Source: Candidatus Uhrbacteria bacterium (GTDB taxonomy: Bacteria; Patescibacteria; ABY1; SG8-24; GWF2-40-263). Taken from it: 28,942 nucleotides of DNA. A program made the translations under genes and the position numbers. The stretch is taken from positions 1 to 28,942 of the forward strand of contig JACQSK010000008.1 in assembly GCA_016205975.1 (NCBI GenBank). The letters are read 5' to 3'. The notes beneath the pieces are model-generated. The model was not told the DNA's origin, made no database searches, and saw only the letters and a program-made list of their open reading frames with translations. Below are positions 20,880 to 28,931 of the stretch, piece by piece (position 1 is the stretch's first letter; every line of letters starts with the position of its first letter).

Positions 20880-22755
20880 AAGCGGCGTCCAGATGGACGC
20901 CCTCCAGTTGCGCCAGCCGACGGAAGGTCGGCGAGGCGGCGAAGAGTTCAGTCGGCGAGTGCGCGATGCACTCGATCTGGCTGTTGCCGTTGTCGAGCGT
21001 CGCGACCGCCCTCAGCACGACGAACGTATCACAGGCAAGGACGGTGGAAAGCCGGTGCGCGATGATGAGGGCGCTCGCGTCCACGCTCGTAAGAAGCGAC
21101 TCGAGGCCTGTTTGAACCGCGGCTTGATTCTCTGCGTCCAGGCTTGAGGTCGCCTCGTCGATGATCATGAACCGCGGACGCTTGAGCGCGGCAGCGGCGA
21201 TCATGACCCGCTGGGCTTCGCCGCCCGAGAGCTTCACGCCGTTGCGGCCCACGCGCGTTTCCAATCCGTGCGTGAGCCTCGCGCCGAAGTCCACACGCAG
21301 GAGGCGCATGACCTCCCAGATCTTTTCGTCCGTGATCGCCGCGCGAGCGTCGGGCGTGAGCGCGTAGAGCAGGTTGTCCTTGAGCGTCCCATCGAACACC
21401 TGCGGGCGCTGAGGGATGTAACCCACCAGGCGCCGCCAGGAGTCCAGGTGCAGTTCACGCAGGTCATGGCCGTTCACACGGATCGAGCCGCGCTCGGGGT
21501 CCATGTAGCGCTGGAGCAGTCGCGTGACCGTGCTCTTGCCGGCGCCGCTGGGACCGATGAGCGCGACTTTCTCGCCAGGTTCGATCGTGAAATCGAGACC
21601 TTGCAAGACGCGCATCTCCCCGCCGTCCGTTTTGGAACGCGCGTGGAAGTACCGATGCGACACGCCGCAGACCTCCACGCGCACGGGCCCATCGGGAAGC
21701 CGAATGGCGTCCTCGGGTTCCGTCACGCGCACAGGAAGCGTGAGTGCATCGCGCAGCGACTTCAGACTGGGCGTGCAGAAATTGATTTCCCGCTCTGCGC
21801 GAGCGAGGAAACGAATCTGCTGAGTGGCCATGCCCGCCCAGGTGAGGATCGGGATGAGCGCGGCCGCGTCCATCTCGCCGGACCAGACGCGCCAGCCGGC
21901 CCAGACGCCCGTAGCCGCAACCGCGAAACCGGAGAACAGGGAGCGCGGCGTGATCCTGCGGATGTAGGTGAGCCAGATCTGACGGTCGTCCTTGAGCGCC
22001 TGTCGGAAACCTTGATCCATCTCCTCGACTTCTGCCAAGTACCGCCCCGAGGTGACCACACGCTCGACCCCCAACCACCGCTCGCCGCGGCGACGGTGCA
22101 GAGCGCGGAACTGCGACTCCACTGGCCCGATCGCCACCATGACGAAACGGTTGAGGTGCAGTGAGAGCCACACGTTGGCGAGCAAGATCAAGAACACGAT
22201 TCCGCCGCACACCGGGCTTAAGACGCACAGCATCACAAACGAGATGAAGAACGAAAGGCCTGCGTCCACCGCTCCGAACAGCAAGGACTTCTGCACCGCG
22301 TCAAAGCGGTTCCAGCCCTTCTCCAGATTCTCCATCGTGAGCTTGCTTCCTTCCTCCAGATGCAGACCCAAGTCCTTCTCGAAGAACAGCTCGTTCAGGC
22401 GCCGCTCCATCGTCTGGATATTTTCTCCCAGCGTGAGCTCGATGTGGTGTCCGGCGCGCCATTCAAACAGCGCCCCGAACATGTAGGACAGCCAGATGCC
22501 GATGAGCGCAACGAAGGCCTGGTGCGCATTGTGGTTGATGAGCCCCGCGATACCCAGTCCCATGAACCAGGGATAGGTGAGACTCGTGACGCGCGAACAG
22601 GCGCTCCAGAAGAGCATGCGCCTGAGGTACTCCCTCGCCGTCTGGTTCACAAACTGCGCGTAGTACCACGTGAGGACGTCCCACGTCTCTCGCATGGACT
22701 TCAGATAGTCCCCGAGCGTCGTATCTTCCTTCAGGTTGATGATGTCGTCATCCAC
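20878..22755 (-). CDS. ABC exporter, fused membrane and ATPase domains
   Basis: 625 residues from a GTG at 22755, preceded by AAGGAGAGAG; the longer frame upstream crosses a hairpin. The N-terminal half has about six hydrophobic helices (for example 58-90, 165-205, 275-310). The ATPase domain has Walker A IGPSGAGKST (400-409), Q-loop IPQRPQVF, signature LSGGEAQRV (509-517), Walker B FMIIDEATSSLD (529-540) and switch His in IIAHRLST. The architecture is that of MsbA/LmrA-type half-transporters that work as homodimers and export lipids, peptides or drugs. The cargo cannot be read. A dimeric partner gene is not adjacent, so a homodimer is likely. Unusually, the signature is followed by VMIAAAALKRP rather than the common IAIARAL. 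Confidence 0.94.
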   Translation of the reverse strand: MDDDIINLKEDTTLGDYLKSMRETWDVLTWYYAQFVNQTAREYLRRMLFWSACSRVTSLTYPWFMGLGIAGLINHNAHQAFVALIGIWLSYMFGALFEWRAGHHIELTLGENIQTMERRLNELFFEKDLGLHLEEGSKLTMENLEKGWNRFDAVQKSLLFGAVDAGLSFFISFVMLCVLSPVCGGIVFLILLANVWLSLHLNRFVMVAIGPVESQFRALHRRRGERWLGVERVVTSGRYLAEVEEMDQGFRQALKDDRQIWLTYIRRITPRSLFSGFAVAATGVWAGWRVWSGEMDAAALIPILTWAGMATQQIRFLARAEREINFCTPSLKSLRDALTLPVRVTEPEDAIRLPDGPVRVEVCGVSHRYFHARSKTDGGEMRVLQGLDFTIEPGEKVALIGPSGAGKSTVTRLLQRYMDPERGSIRVNGHDLRELHLDSWRRLVGYIPQRPQVFDGTLKDNLLYALTPDARAAITDEKIWEVMRLLRVDFGARLTHGLETRVGRNGVKLSGGEAQRVMIAAAALKRPRFMIIDEATSSLDAENQAAVQTGLESLLTSVDASALIIAHRLSTVLACDTFVVLRAVATLDNGNSQIECIAHSPTELFAASPTFRRLAQLEGVHLDAA

Positions 22756-22787
22756 GGCTCTCTCTCCTTGCGACAGATGAAAGGAAC

Positions 22788-22817
22788 AAAATACGCTCCG
22801 CCTCTCGGCGGGGCGTT
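22788..22817 (-). terminator. Hairpin with T run between the short unit and the ABC exporter
   Basis: CCGCC and GGCGG (22798-22802, 22807-22811 region) pair around a GAGA loop on the minus strand and extend outwards with one mismatch (GCG/CGC); four T follow. It either ends the short transcript starting near 22953 or acts as an attenuator in the leader of the ABC exporter. Confidence 0.6.
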
Positions 22818-22830
22818 TCAAGTTTTTTGC

Positions 22831-22926
22831 CTAAACCTTGAGACCCCACGCCGAATCAAAGAACATGCGCGAAACGGAGTACTCCGTATCGGCCGCCATG
22901 CGACGAAATGCTTTGCTGTTTGTCAT
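22831..22926 (-). CDS. Possible 31-residue protein between sod and the ABC exporter
   Basis: A short frame, ATG at 22926 to TAG at 22831, giving MTNSKAFRRMAADTEYSVSR and then MFFDSAWGLKV. It is positively charged at the front and has no clear membrane helix. It lies inside a unit with its own promoter (22960-22988) and a terminator-like hairpin (22788-22817). There is no Shine-Dalgarno site, which is common for genes here. It could be a real small protein; otherwise the same interval would be a small RNA or the long leader of the ABC exporter. Confidence 0.35.
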   Translation of the reverse strand: MTNSKAFRRMAADTEYSVSRMFFDSAWGLKV

Positions 22927-22959
22927 AGCGGGTGTTCGGCGTTAAAAAATATTAGCTTC

Positions 22960-22988
22960 TTTTTACCAGACGCAGGCGCGGATGTCAA
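22960..22988 (-). promoter_or_regulatory. Promoter at the end of the superoxide dismutase gene
   Basis: On the minus strand a consensus TTGACA (22988-22983) overlaps the sod stop codon, with 17 bases and then TAAAAA (22965-22960). Transcription would start near 22953. It drives the short unit at 22831-22926 and perhaps the ABC exporter. Confidence 0.6.
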
Positions 22989-23566
22989 ATAAGCTGTTCG
23001 GCCGCGCCCGCCCAGTTCACATGGTCCCAGAATCCTTTGATGAAACGCGCGCGGTCGTTTTGATGATCGAGATAATAGGCATGCTCCCAAACGTCGAGGG
23101 TCAGGATCGGCCGCAGGTCCGTGGCTACGGGCGTCTGCGCGTCGTGAGTGTCCTTCACGAGAAGCTTGCCTGTCGCGTCCTGCACGAGCCATGCCCAGCC
23201 GGAGCCGAAGTGCGCGAGCGCACAGGCGTTGAACTGATCGCGGAAGGCGTCGAGGGACGTGAAGTCGCGGACAATGAGCTTGAGGATCGTGTCCGACGGC
23301 GCCTGTGCATCTGCCACCAAACTGTTCCAGAAGAAGCTGTGGTTAAAATGCTGCGCCGCGAGGTTGAACACTTTTTGGTTTCGTTCGCGAGACGCCGCGA
23401 TGATCTCCTCAAGGGCCTCGCCCTCAAGCTCTGTGCCGTCTATCGCCTCGTTCAATTTGCTCACATAGCCCGCGTGGTGCTTGCCATGATGGAAGGCAAG
23501 CGTCGCCGCGCTGGTCCAGGGAGCGAGCGCGTCTGGGGCGAAAGGAAGATCGGGTAGGATGAACAT
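22985..23566 (-). CDS. sodB: Superoxide dismutase, Fe-type
   Basis: 193 residues, full length for Fe/Mn-SOD. It converts superoxide to oxygen and hydrogen peroxide. Metal ligands fit His26 (in FHHGKHH), His76 (FNHSFFW), Asp158 and His162 (LDVWEHAYY). Gln72 in AAQHFNHSF sits where Fe-SODs carry their second-sphere Gln; Mn-SODs have Gly there and Gln later, so iron, or iron/manganese cambialistic use, is likely. There is no signal peptide, so the enzyme is cytoplasmic. It starts 13 bases after the ZIP transporter stop and is the last gene of an operon with two exported propeller proteins and the metal transporter. Confidence 0.95.
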   Translation of the reverse strand: MFILPDLPFAPDALAPWTSAATLAFHHGKHHAGYVSKLNEAIDGTELEGEALEEIIAASRERNQKVFNLAAQHFNHSFFWNSLVADAQAPSDTILKLIVRDFTSLDAFRDQFNACALAHFGSGWAWLVQDATGKLLVKDTHDAQTPVATDLRPILTLDVWEHAYYLDHQNDRARFIKGFWDHVNWAGAAEQLI

Positions 23567-23579
23567 ACTTCATTTGAGA

Positions 23580-24368
23580 TTATTCGAGCAACGCCGTCAG
23601 TGCCATAAACGCCAACCCCAGCACGAAAACAGATGCGTGAAGGACGGTCTGTCCGATTTTTTCTTCATGCTTCAGCTCGGGCATCAAGTCCGCGGCCGCG
23701 ATGTAGAAAAAGCTGCCGGCCGCCAACGGGATGAGAACCGGAACCGCCAGAGCCGTAGAGGCCGTGACAAAGAATCCGACCAGGCCGCCGGCCACGACCG
23801 TGAGAGCCGACGCCGCGTTGTAGGCGAGCGCCCGGCTTTTTTTGTACCCGCCGTGCAAGAGAACGGCAAAGTCACCAAGCTCTTGGGGGATTTCATGCAA
23901 CGCCACCGCGAGAGCCGTAGTGATTCCAAGCGGAAGGGAAACGGCAAACGCGGCCGCGATCAGAAGGCCGTCGATAAAATTGTGGATGGCGTCGCTGTAG
24001 AGCACCAGCCGAGCAAACGGTTTGACGCGATGGTGGCAGACGACGACGTCCCCTTCTTCGCCGGCATGAGATGTGCTATGGCAGTGGTACGCGGAAAAAA
24101 ACAATTCAAAAAAGAACGAAAGGACGAACGAGCCGACGAACAAGAGCATGGCCAGAAACAAGCTGACGGCTCCCGCTTCTGCAGCCTCGAACACTTCAGG
24201 AAGAAGATGAAACGCCACGTTGCCCAGCATCGCTCCGGCAGAAAGCGCGACCAGCGTGAGCACCAAGGGACTCAAGTGCCTCTGTTTCAAAAACAGAAGC
24301 ACGGCGCCCGACACAGAGAGCAGAGCGATGAACCCGGTTGCGATAAGAATGGAGAGGAGAAGAGGCAT
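23580..24368 (-). CDS. ZIP family divalent metal transporter
   Basis: 262 residues with eight hydrophobic helices. Helix IV carries HNFIDGL (His129, Asn130, Asp133) and helix V HEIPQELGD (His158, Glu159, Glu163), the binuclear metal site of ZIP carriers. A His-rich loop (AYHCHSTSHAG and VCHH, about 93-113) lies between helices III and IV, as in many ZIPs. These proteins bring Zn2+, Fe2+ or Mn2+ into the cytoplasm. Its pairing with the downstream Fe-type SOD suggests that it may feed the cofactor, an inference. The start is six bases after the upstream propeller gene, so the three are cotranscribed. Confidence 0.94.
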   Translation of the reverse strand: MPLLLSILIATGFIALLSVSGAVLLFLKQRHLSPLVLTLVALSAGAMLGNVAFHLLPEVFEAAEAGAVSLFLAMLLFVGSFVLSFFFELFFSAYHCHSTSHAGEEGDVVVCHHRVKPFARLVLYSDAIHNFIDGLLIAAAFAVSLPLGITTALAVALHEIPQELGDFAVLLHGGYKKSRALAYNAASALTVVAGGLVGFFVTASTALAVPVLIPLAAGSFFYIAAADLMPELKHEEKIGQTVLHASVFVLGLAFMALTALLE

Positions 24369-24374
24369 AGACGC

Positions 24375-26474
24375 TTAAAATACATCGAACACGCCGACCT
24401 GCGCGAGGGCGGTGTAGGCCGCATAGATGCGACCCGTCCCCTCGTCATAAAACCCGCGCGTGCGCACGGATAGGTCTGCGGGCAGGGCGATAGTGTCGAG
24501 TGTCTCGGAGAGATCGGCGGAGATCGCATAGAGCGTCTCCTGCTCTGCCTCCAAGCCAACGGCAAAGAGGACGCCGCGCGCGGCGTCGATGCCGAAGGCG
24601 TATTGCGCGCCCTCAGGCAGTCGGCCGATCTCGCTCAACGTTTTCACGTCAAAGACTTGGCTGCCGAAAAACAGGCGGTCACGGGACTGATCGATGAACA
24701 GCGCGAACGGGAAATCAACGAACTCCTTGGATGTCAAGGAAATCGTCTCGCCCGCCGCAAACCCGTTCAGGCCATCGAACGTCAATAGCTGTTTCGCCCA
24801 TTTGGCATAGACGAACAGCGTCATGGTCGGCTCATGCACGGCCACGAGCAAACTGCCTGGTCCGCTCAAATCATCCACGTCCACGTCGCGCGTAAGCGCC
24901 TGCGGCAGCGTGATGGTATCGATGACGCCACCGGTTTGTGCGTCCAGGGCAACGATAGCGAACTGCTCCGGGATCGCCGCGAAGAGCACGTCATGTGTCT
25001 TGTCAAACGCAAGAGCCGCAAGCGCATCCGTGGCACCGTCGGCAACACCCAAGCCGTACGCCTCCACGATCTCGGGCTCAGAAGGATCGATCACACTCAC
25101 CGAGCTGCCAAGCATGTTATACGAGAAGATACGATCAAGCGTCGCACTGTAGGCAAGACCCACCGGCCAGGCTTCCGGCGCGAGCTCGGCGCGCTTCTCA
25201 AACGACGGTGAAACCACGGGGATGGTGCTGCCGCCCAAGCGGTTGCCGATGTAGAGGTTCCCCTCGCCGTCGATCGCAACGGTCTCGGCCGCAGAGCCCA
25301 CGGCTACCACGCGGGCGTCGCCCGAGGCCAGATCAATCAGGGACACGGAGTTGCCATCGTTGTTCACGAGGATCGCCTCGCCATCTTCCGTTGCTTCCAC
25401 ATGCGAGTGCTTCCAAGGCAATTTGATCGTCCGCTCCAGCTTGCCGGTCGCGGCGTCCGCGATCAGCAAGCCACCCATAAAGCCCGGCTCGTCGGCCGAG
25501 TCATAGCCGTTCTGACTGACCACGAGCACCTTGCCCGAGGCAACCATCACCTGCTTCACGTCCTCCGGCGCGAGAAACGACAGACGATCCCCAGCGGCGA
25601 CGCCGAGCGGGACTTGCATGACTTTGCCGCGTGCGGCGATCCACAGCGCATCGGCCTGCGCGTCATAACCCATCGTCCCGAACGCAACGTTGATCGTCTT
25701 GGTGTCCTGCGCCGTGAACGTCGCGGCATCGTACCAGGTCGCGGTCATGGTCTTAGCCTCGCGCTGTTCGCTCACTTCAAGCAAGCGGTCGCCCGCGACG
25801 AACCAGCGGTTGCGGCCTGCGCCGGCGGGAAGCGTCTTGCGCACCGCAAGCGTCGCGGCATCGTAGATCGTCACCACGGCGGGTTTGGGTGTGGCGAGAA
25901 TAAACAGACCATGCGCATCGTCCAGAAACGCCATCTCTGGAACGGTGCTCGCGCTCGTCTTCACCTGTGCGCGTGTTTCCCCTGTGAGGGGATCCACGGA
26001 GACGATGTTCCTCTCATCCGCCATCACCACGTTGCCGCCGCCGCAATAGAGATACTTCAGCGCAAGCCCTTCCCCGCCAAGACCGGTATGAATGTACGAC
26101 GTCGTTTTGCCGTTTTCGATAACCGCGATATCGCTCGTCATAATGCCGGCCGCATAGGACGTGCCGGTGGAATCATCGATGCACACTGTGTGCACCTTGA
26201 GCACGTTGCCGTCGGTTGGCAGGCCACGCAAAGCGTTGACGACAACGGCCTCTACCTCCGTCAGCGCGACCGCCTGCGTGGGTGTGTCGGGTCCCGCCGC
26301 GTACAAATCCTCGGCTGAGAATGTACGCACGGACGTCGTGGTCGCAACCTCCGGCTGTTCTTGAGAGTCCGTCGCGGGCTGGGTGCTGCGCGTAAATACA
26401 AACATGGCGACGGCGGCGAGAGCCACGACCAGCATGGCGATGAGCGCGAACAAAATACGTTTCCCTTGGTTCAT
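24375..26474 (-). CDS. Membrane-anchored beta-propeller protein
   Basis: 699 residues. An N-terminal signal anchor (about 7-28, ILFALIAMLVVALAAVAMFVF) is followed by a Thr/Pro/Gln-rich linker, so the body lies outside the membrane. The remainder is a series of roughly 40-50 residue beta repeats with the flavour of YVTN/quinoprotein propellers: VSVDPLTGETRAQV, VTIYDAATLAVRKTLPAG, LIADAATGKLERTIKLPW, VSLIDLASGDARVVAVG, VSVIDPSEPEIVEAYGLG, VALDAQTGGVIDTITLP, FDVKTLSEIGRLPEG. At least ten can be seen, so perhaps two propellers. No catalytic motif. Three cysteines (in TVCIDD, LYCGGG) are present. A surface binding or scaffold role is likely. It follows the BNR protein gene by 14 bases. Confidence 0.88.
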   Translation of the reverse strand: MNQGKRILFALIAMLVVALAAVAMFVFTRSTQPATDSQEQPEVATTTSVRTFSAEDLYAAGPDTPTQAVALTEVEAVVVNALRGLPTDGNVLKVHTVCIDDSTGTSYAAGIMTSDIAVIENGKTTSYIHTGLGGEGLALKYLYCGGGNVVMADERNIVSVDPLTGETRAQVKTSASTVPEMAFLDDAHGLFILATPKPAVVTIYDAATLAVRKTLPAGAGRNRWFVAGDRLLEVSEQREAKTMTATWYDAATFTAQDTKTINVAFGTMGYDAQADALWIAARGKVMQVPLGVAAGDRLSFLAPEDVKQVMVASGKVLVVSQNGYDSADEPGFMGGLLIADAATGKLERTIKLPWKHSHVEATEDGEAILVNNDGNSVSLIDLASGDARVVAVGSAAETVAIDGEGNLYIGNRLGGSTIPVVSPSFEKRAELAPEAWPVGLAYSATLDRIFSYNMLGSSVSVIDPSEPEIVEAYGLGVADGATDALAALAFDKTHDVLFAAIPEQFAIVALDAQTGGVIDTITLPQALTRDVDVDDLSGPGSLLVAVHEPTMTLFVYAKWAKQLLTFDGLNGFAAGETISLTSKEFVDFPFALFIDQSRDRLFFGSQVFDVKTLSEIGRLPEGAQYAFGIDAARGVLFAVGLEAEQETLYAISADLSETLDTIALPADLSVRTRGFYDEGTGRIYAAYTALAQVGVFDVF

Positions 26475-26488
26475 AAGATCATGTGAGA

Positions 26489-28903
26489 TTATAAACTGTC
26501 ATCAATAGACTCGGCGAGATTGCGCTCTTCGTCGATATCATAATCACCTTCAGCGTCAACGTCCTCGCCGAAAGAGTAGTTGCCGAAGAACGCGTCTGAA
26601 ATGTCATCGATGAACTGATTCCAGGTGTCCCCATAGAAGTCCCTCGCGACCTCTTCGCTGACAACCGCCCGCAGGACGCCGCCTCGAGAAACCATGTACA
26701 CGGTCCTCACGCTCTGGAACTTCACCATCCGCGATCCGGGTCGGTATGTCACGTTCGCGCCCAAGGTGATGTCCCCCATGTAGTCGTCGCTGACGATCAC
26801 GACGCTGTCGAAATCATCATACCAGGTGAAGAAAACTTTCTCGTTGGGGAAGGCATGGCGCTTGCCGTCGCCGCCGTAGAAGTAGACGGCTTTGCACGGA
26901 TCGTTCACGTCCACCGCCTGCGTCTCGTCGCACGCCATTTTGATGAGGCCGCCTTGGTCGGCTTGCTCGTCGTCGATGAGCGCTGTCTCGTCCGCGCCTG
27001 AGGAGTCGCTTGTTCCTGTACCCGTATCATCCGTGCTGGTGTCATCGCTCGTCGTGCTGTCATCTGTGCTGTCGTCAACGGTATCTGTGCTTTCCCTCGC
27101 AAGCGCTTCTTCCTCGCTCAGGACTTCGAGCGTCACGGTCGAGCTCACGCCCACGTTGCCACTCGTGTCCGCGCACCGCACGTAGATCGGTGCGGAGGAA
27201 TCCTCAAATGATGTGAAGACCGTCGCGGACTCGCCGGCAACGGTCATCTCCGCCCAGAGCGAGCCGTTATTGTACAGGTCACAGCGCGAGACGCTCATGG
27301 CATCGGTCACCGTCGCGATCACGGCCGTCGAGGTATAGCGTTCCACCCATTCTGTCGGGCTCACGATCGAGACGCTGGGCGCGGTCGTATCGCCTGTGTC
27401 TGCCGCGGTAAACGTCACGTCCGTGCGGCCTTGTCCTGTGTGGCCGAGGCCGTCCTCGCACTCGACAAGGAACTCAAGCTCTCCTGCCACGGTGGGCGTG
27501 TAGGTGCCGTACCACATGAGCAGTGCGGGCGAGAACGTCATCTCATACGATTCCGATTCGCCTTCGACGAGCGCCAGGCAGGACGTCACGCCACTCGCAT
27601 CGCCGGCCATGACATAGAGCGAGTAGTCCTCGCCGACCGTTCCATCTTCTGAACCGAACATCATCGTCACGGTTGGCCCGGCCGTGTCCACTACAAGCGA
27701 GGCCGTCGCCGCACTGCTCGCGTTGCCCGACTCGTCAACGGCGTACAGGCTCACGGCATAGGTATCATCGGAGAGCGCGGGCGCCCAGGTCGCCGAGGTC
27801 GCGCTCCCGGTGAGGGACAACGACGCATCGTTTGAGACACCGTCGAGTGTCATCTCATAAGTAATGTTGCTCAACGTGTCGCTGCCGGCCGTCCACGAGA
27901 ATGACGGCGTGGTATCGGTGGTGGGCGAGCTAACGGTCAGAGCGCTGGGAGCGGTTGGTGTGGAGTCCTCAAACAGGAAGAAGCCGGAATAGCCCGCGGC
28001 GCGCATGAAGAGCGAGGATCCCGTGTTGTTCAGGCCGATGTCGTAAAGAATGGAACCCGTGTCCGCATCGCCATAGTCCACCTCGTCCCAGGAGGCGCCA
28101 CCGTCGTCCGTGAAGTAAATGCGACCCGAGGCGGTTGCGATGCCGTCGTCGCCGTTGAAGTCGATGTCGTAGATACTCTCGGCCGCACCGACGCCAGGAA
28201 TCGTGATGGTTGACCACGAGGTTCCGCCGTCCGTGGATTTTTTGAGCAAGCCGCCGAACCCGGAAATCCACACCGTCGGCGATCCGGTCTTGTAATAAAC
28301 ATCAACGCCATAGAGCGTCGCCGTCGTCCCGGAGCTTACGGCCGTGAACGTCGTCGCGGAGGCGGACTTGCGCAAGACGGTTCCGTTGGCTCCTACGGCG
28401 AAAAACTCTGCGCTCGAGTTGGCGACCGCGTTCAAGGTCGATGAAGTCGTGCGCGTGTTGATCTGGGAAAAACTCGCCCCCGAGTCTGTCGAGCGCAAAA
28501 TGGTTCCGGAGGAACCCACTGCATAAAGGGAAGTGCTGTAGCCGGCGATGTCATAGAGGGTGGTGGTGGTGCCCGTTGAAAGCGTCGACCATCCTGAGGT
28601 GGAAGAATATTTTTTCAGGAGGCCGCTGCCGCCCACGGCATACGCATCCCCACCGTAATAGGCGACGCCGTAGAACGTGCTGGAGCCTGTGGAAATGTCC
28701 GTCCACGACTTGCCGTAGTCAGACGTTTTGGCGACAAATCCTGATGCACCGGAGATGTACCCGTTGCCGCTGGAGAAGTCTTCTGAGTACAGGACGCCAC
28801 TCGTGCCCACGCTGTCCTCAAACCACCAGTTATCGGCCGCGCGCGCGACTGACGGCACCGCCGCAAAAAAGATAAAGAGAGAAACGAAAGTGATGATTCG
28901 CAT
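26489..28903 (-). CDS. Secreted BNR/Ycf48-like propeller protein with Ig-like domains and a Patescibacteria-type C-terminal module
   Basis: 804 residues. A Sec signal peptide (MRIITFVSLFIFFAAVPSVARA) is followed by: (1) about 25-315, repeated units such as GYISGASGFVAKTSDYGKSW, YAVGSSGTILRSTDSGASF and IYFTDDGGASWDEVDYGD, the BNR/Asp-box pattern of Ycf48- and sortilin-like propellers; (2) about 318-610, three Ig- or fibronectin-like domains with SPTTDTTPSFSWTAG and TAPSVSIVSPTEW starts and a few cysteines; (3) about 615-660, a Ser/Thr/Asp-rich linker; (4) about 665-775, a globular module with ACDETQ, VYFYGGDGKRHAFPNEKVFF, NVTYRPGSRMVKF and DISDAFFGNYSFGED, a kind I recall at the end of many surface proteins in Patescibacteria. 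It is probably a cell-surface or adhesive protein. The gene begins an operon with an extended -10 promoter close upstream. Confidence 0.88.
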   Translation of the reverse strand: MRIITFVSLFIFFAAVPSVARAADNWWFEDSVGTSGVLYSEDFSSGNGYISGASGFVAKTSDYGKSWTDISTGSSTFYGVAYYGGDAYAVGGSGLLKKYSSTSGWSTLSTGTTTTLYDIAGYSTSLYAVGSSGTILRSTDSGASFSQINTRTTSSTLNAVANSSAEFFAVGANGTVLRKSASATTFTAVSSGTTATLYGVDVYYKTGSPTVWISGFGGLLKKSTDGGTSWSTITIPGVGAAESIYDIDFNGDDGIATASGRIYFTDDGGASWDEVDYGDADTGSILYDIGLNNTGSSLFMRAAGYSGFFLFEDSTPTAPSALTVSSPTTDTTPSFSWTAGSDTLSNITYEMTLDGVSNDASLSLTGSATSATWAPALSDDTYAVSLYAVDESGNASSAATASLVVDTAGPTVTMMFGSEDGTVGEDYSLYVMAGDASGVTSCLALVEGESESYEMTFSPALLMWYGTYTPTVAGELEFLVECEDGLGHTGQGRTDVTFTAADTGDTTAPSVSIVSPTEWVERYTSTAVIATVTDAMSVSRCDLYNNGSLWAEMTVAGESATVFTSFEDSSAPIYVRCADTSGNVGVSSTVTLEVLSEEEALARESTDTVDDSTDDSTTSDDTSTDDTGTGTSDSSGADETALIDDEQADQGGLIKMACDETQAVDVNDPCKAVYFYGGDGKRHAFPNEKVFFTWYDDFDSVVIVSDDYMGDITLGANVTYRPGSRMVKFQSVRTVYMVSRGGVLRAVVSEEVARDFYGDTWNQFIDDISDAFFGNYSFGEDVDAEGDYDIDEERNLAESIDDSL

Positions 28904-28922
28904 AGGTAAGTTTATTGCTTTG

Positions 28923-28931
28923 ATTCTACCA
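28923..28931 (-). promoter_or_regulatory. Extended -10 promoter of the surface-protein operon
   Basis: On the minus strand the sequence is TGGTAGAAT, a TGn-extended TAGAAT box, 20 bases upstream of the start codon. The -35 region is at or beyond the window edge and cannot be judged. Confidence 0.5.
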
